Assembly (NCBI GenBank): GCA_937900305.1
Contig: CALCCV010000168.1
Span: 1-5,448, forward strand
Source of the DNA: an uncultured Pseudobdellovibrionaceae bacterium
Lineage (GTDB): Bacteria; Bdellovibrionota; Bdellovibrionia; Bdellovibrionales; Bdellovibrionaceae
Direction: 5' to 3'
DNA length: 5,448 nt
The position numbers and the translations under genes are program-made. The first letter of the stretch is position 1; each line of letters starts with the position of its first letter. A model generated the notes under the pieces. That model saw only the letters and a program-made list of their open reading frames with translations. It was not told where the DNA came from and did not search any database. This document shows positions 5,328 through 5,448 of the stretch, one piece after another.

Positions 5328-5448
5328 CTAGTGAGCAATGTTTTCTAGAGTGAGTTCAGTTCCTACCGCAGCGTCTTCTGGAATGGTTACCCGTAATACG
5401 CCAACACCGGATGGATTTGGATCTGCATCTGGATACGGCTCAATGGTG
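5328..5448 (-). CDS. C-terminal fragment of an unidentified protein (5' end cut by window)
   Basis: An open frame enters from the right edge on the minus strand and stops with TAG at 5330-5328, giving 39 visible residues (TIEPYPDADPNPSG, then VGVLRVTIPEDAAVGTELTL, ending in ENIAH). The tail has an acidic, Pro-rich turn followed by two alternating strand-like segments, which suggests the end of a beta-sandwich or other extracytoplasmic domain, but I do not recognise the family. Support that it is real: of the three minus frames here this is the one that stays open from the edge, and its stop lies 39 bases before the YHS start, a spacing like the other operon gaps. The fragment is too short for a functional call. 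Confidence 0.55.
   Translation of the reverse strand, partial: TIEPYPDADPNPSGVGVLRVTIPEDAAVGTELTLENIAH

Overview
The window looks like part of the chromosome of a Gram-negative bacterium of moderate GC content. The evidence is a lipobox lipoprotein, a predicted outer-membrane beta-barrel, several Sec-type signal peptides and clear Shine-Dalgarno sites. The CxxCH-SPxGGG heme/barrel protein and the mix of exported proteins remind me of Bdellovibrio-like bacteria, but this is only an impression and no marker gene is present to place the organism.

Layout: bases 1-657 (+) hold the C-terminal part of a CcdA/DsbD-type membrane thiol transporter, cut at the left edge. Bases 658-807 are a convergent gap with only weak hairpins. 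Everything from 808 to the right edge lies on the minus strand and reads as one operon, transcribed right to left: (i) the C-terminal tail of an unidentified protein (5328-5448, cut), (ii) an exported YHS-domain protein of the '(seleno)protein' type with Cys at the key site (4791-5288), (iii) a diheme c-type lipoprotein made of two similar halves (4059-4742), (iv) a signal-peptide protein with one CxxCH heme site followed by a predicted outer-membrane barrel (2917-4062), overlapping iii by ATGA, (v) a flavin nitroreductase-fold protein very like iodotyrosine deiodinase, best started at a GTG at 2903, (vi) an exported DUF302 protein (1753-2205) and (vii) an exported alpha/beta hydrolase with an Asp nucleophile (808-1740). 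The gaps are 39, 48, -4, 13, 38 and 12 bases.

Function: the two heme proteins could form a short electron path at the outer membrane, and the neighbouring CcdA-like protein could supply reductant for heme attachment. This is inference. The most interesting element is the iodotyrosine-deiodinase-like flavoenzyme. It keeps the Glu-Tyr-Lys lid residues that bind the halotyrosine zwitterion in the animal enzyme, yet sits among cytochromes and small exported proteins. The operon also contains an Asp-nucleophile hydrolase of the fold used by haloalkane dehalogenases and epoxide hydrolases. A link to halogenated or phenolic compounds is therefore worth testing, but the sequence alone does not prove it. 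No RNA genes, CRISPR arrays, insertion sequences or attachment sites were seen.
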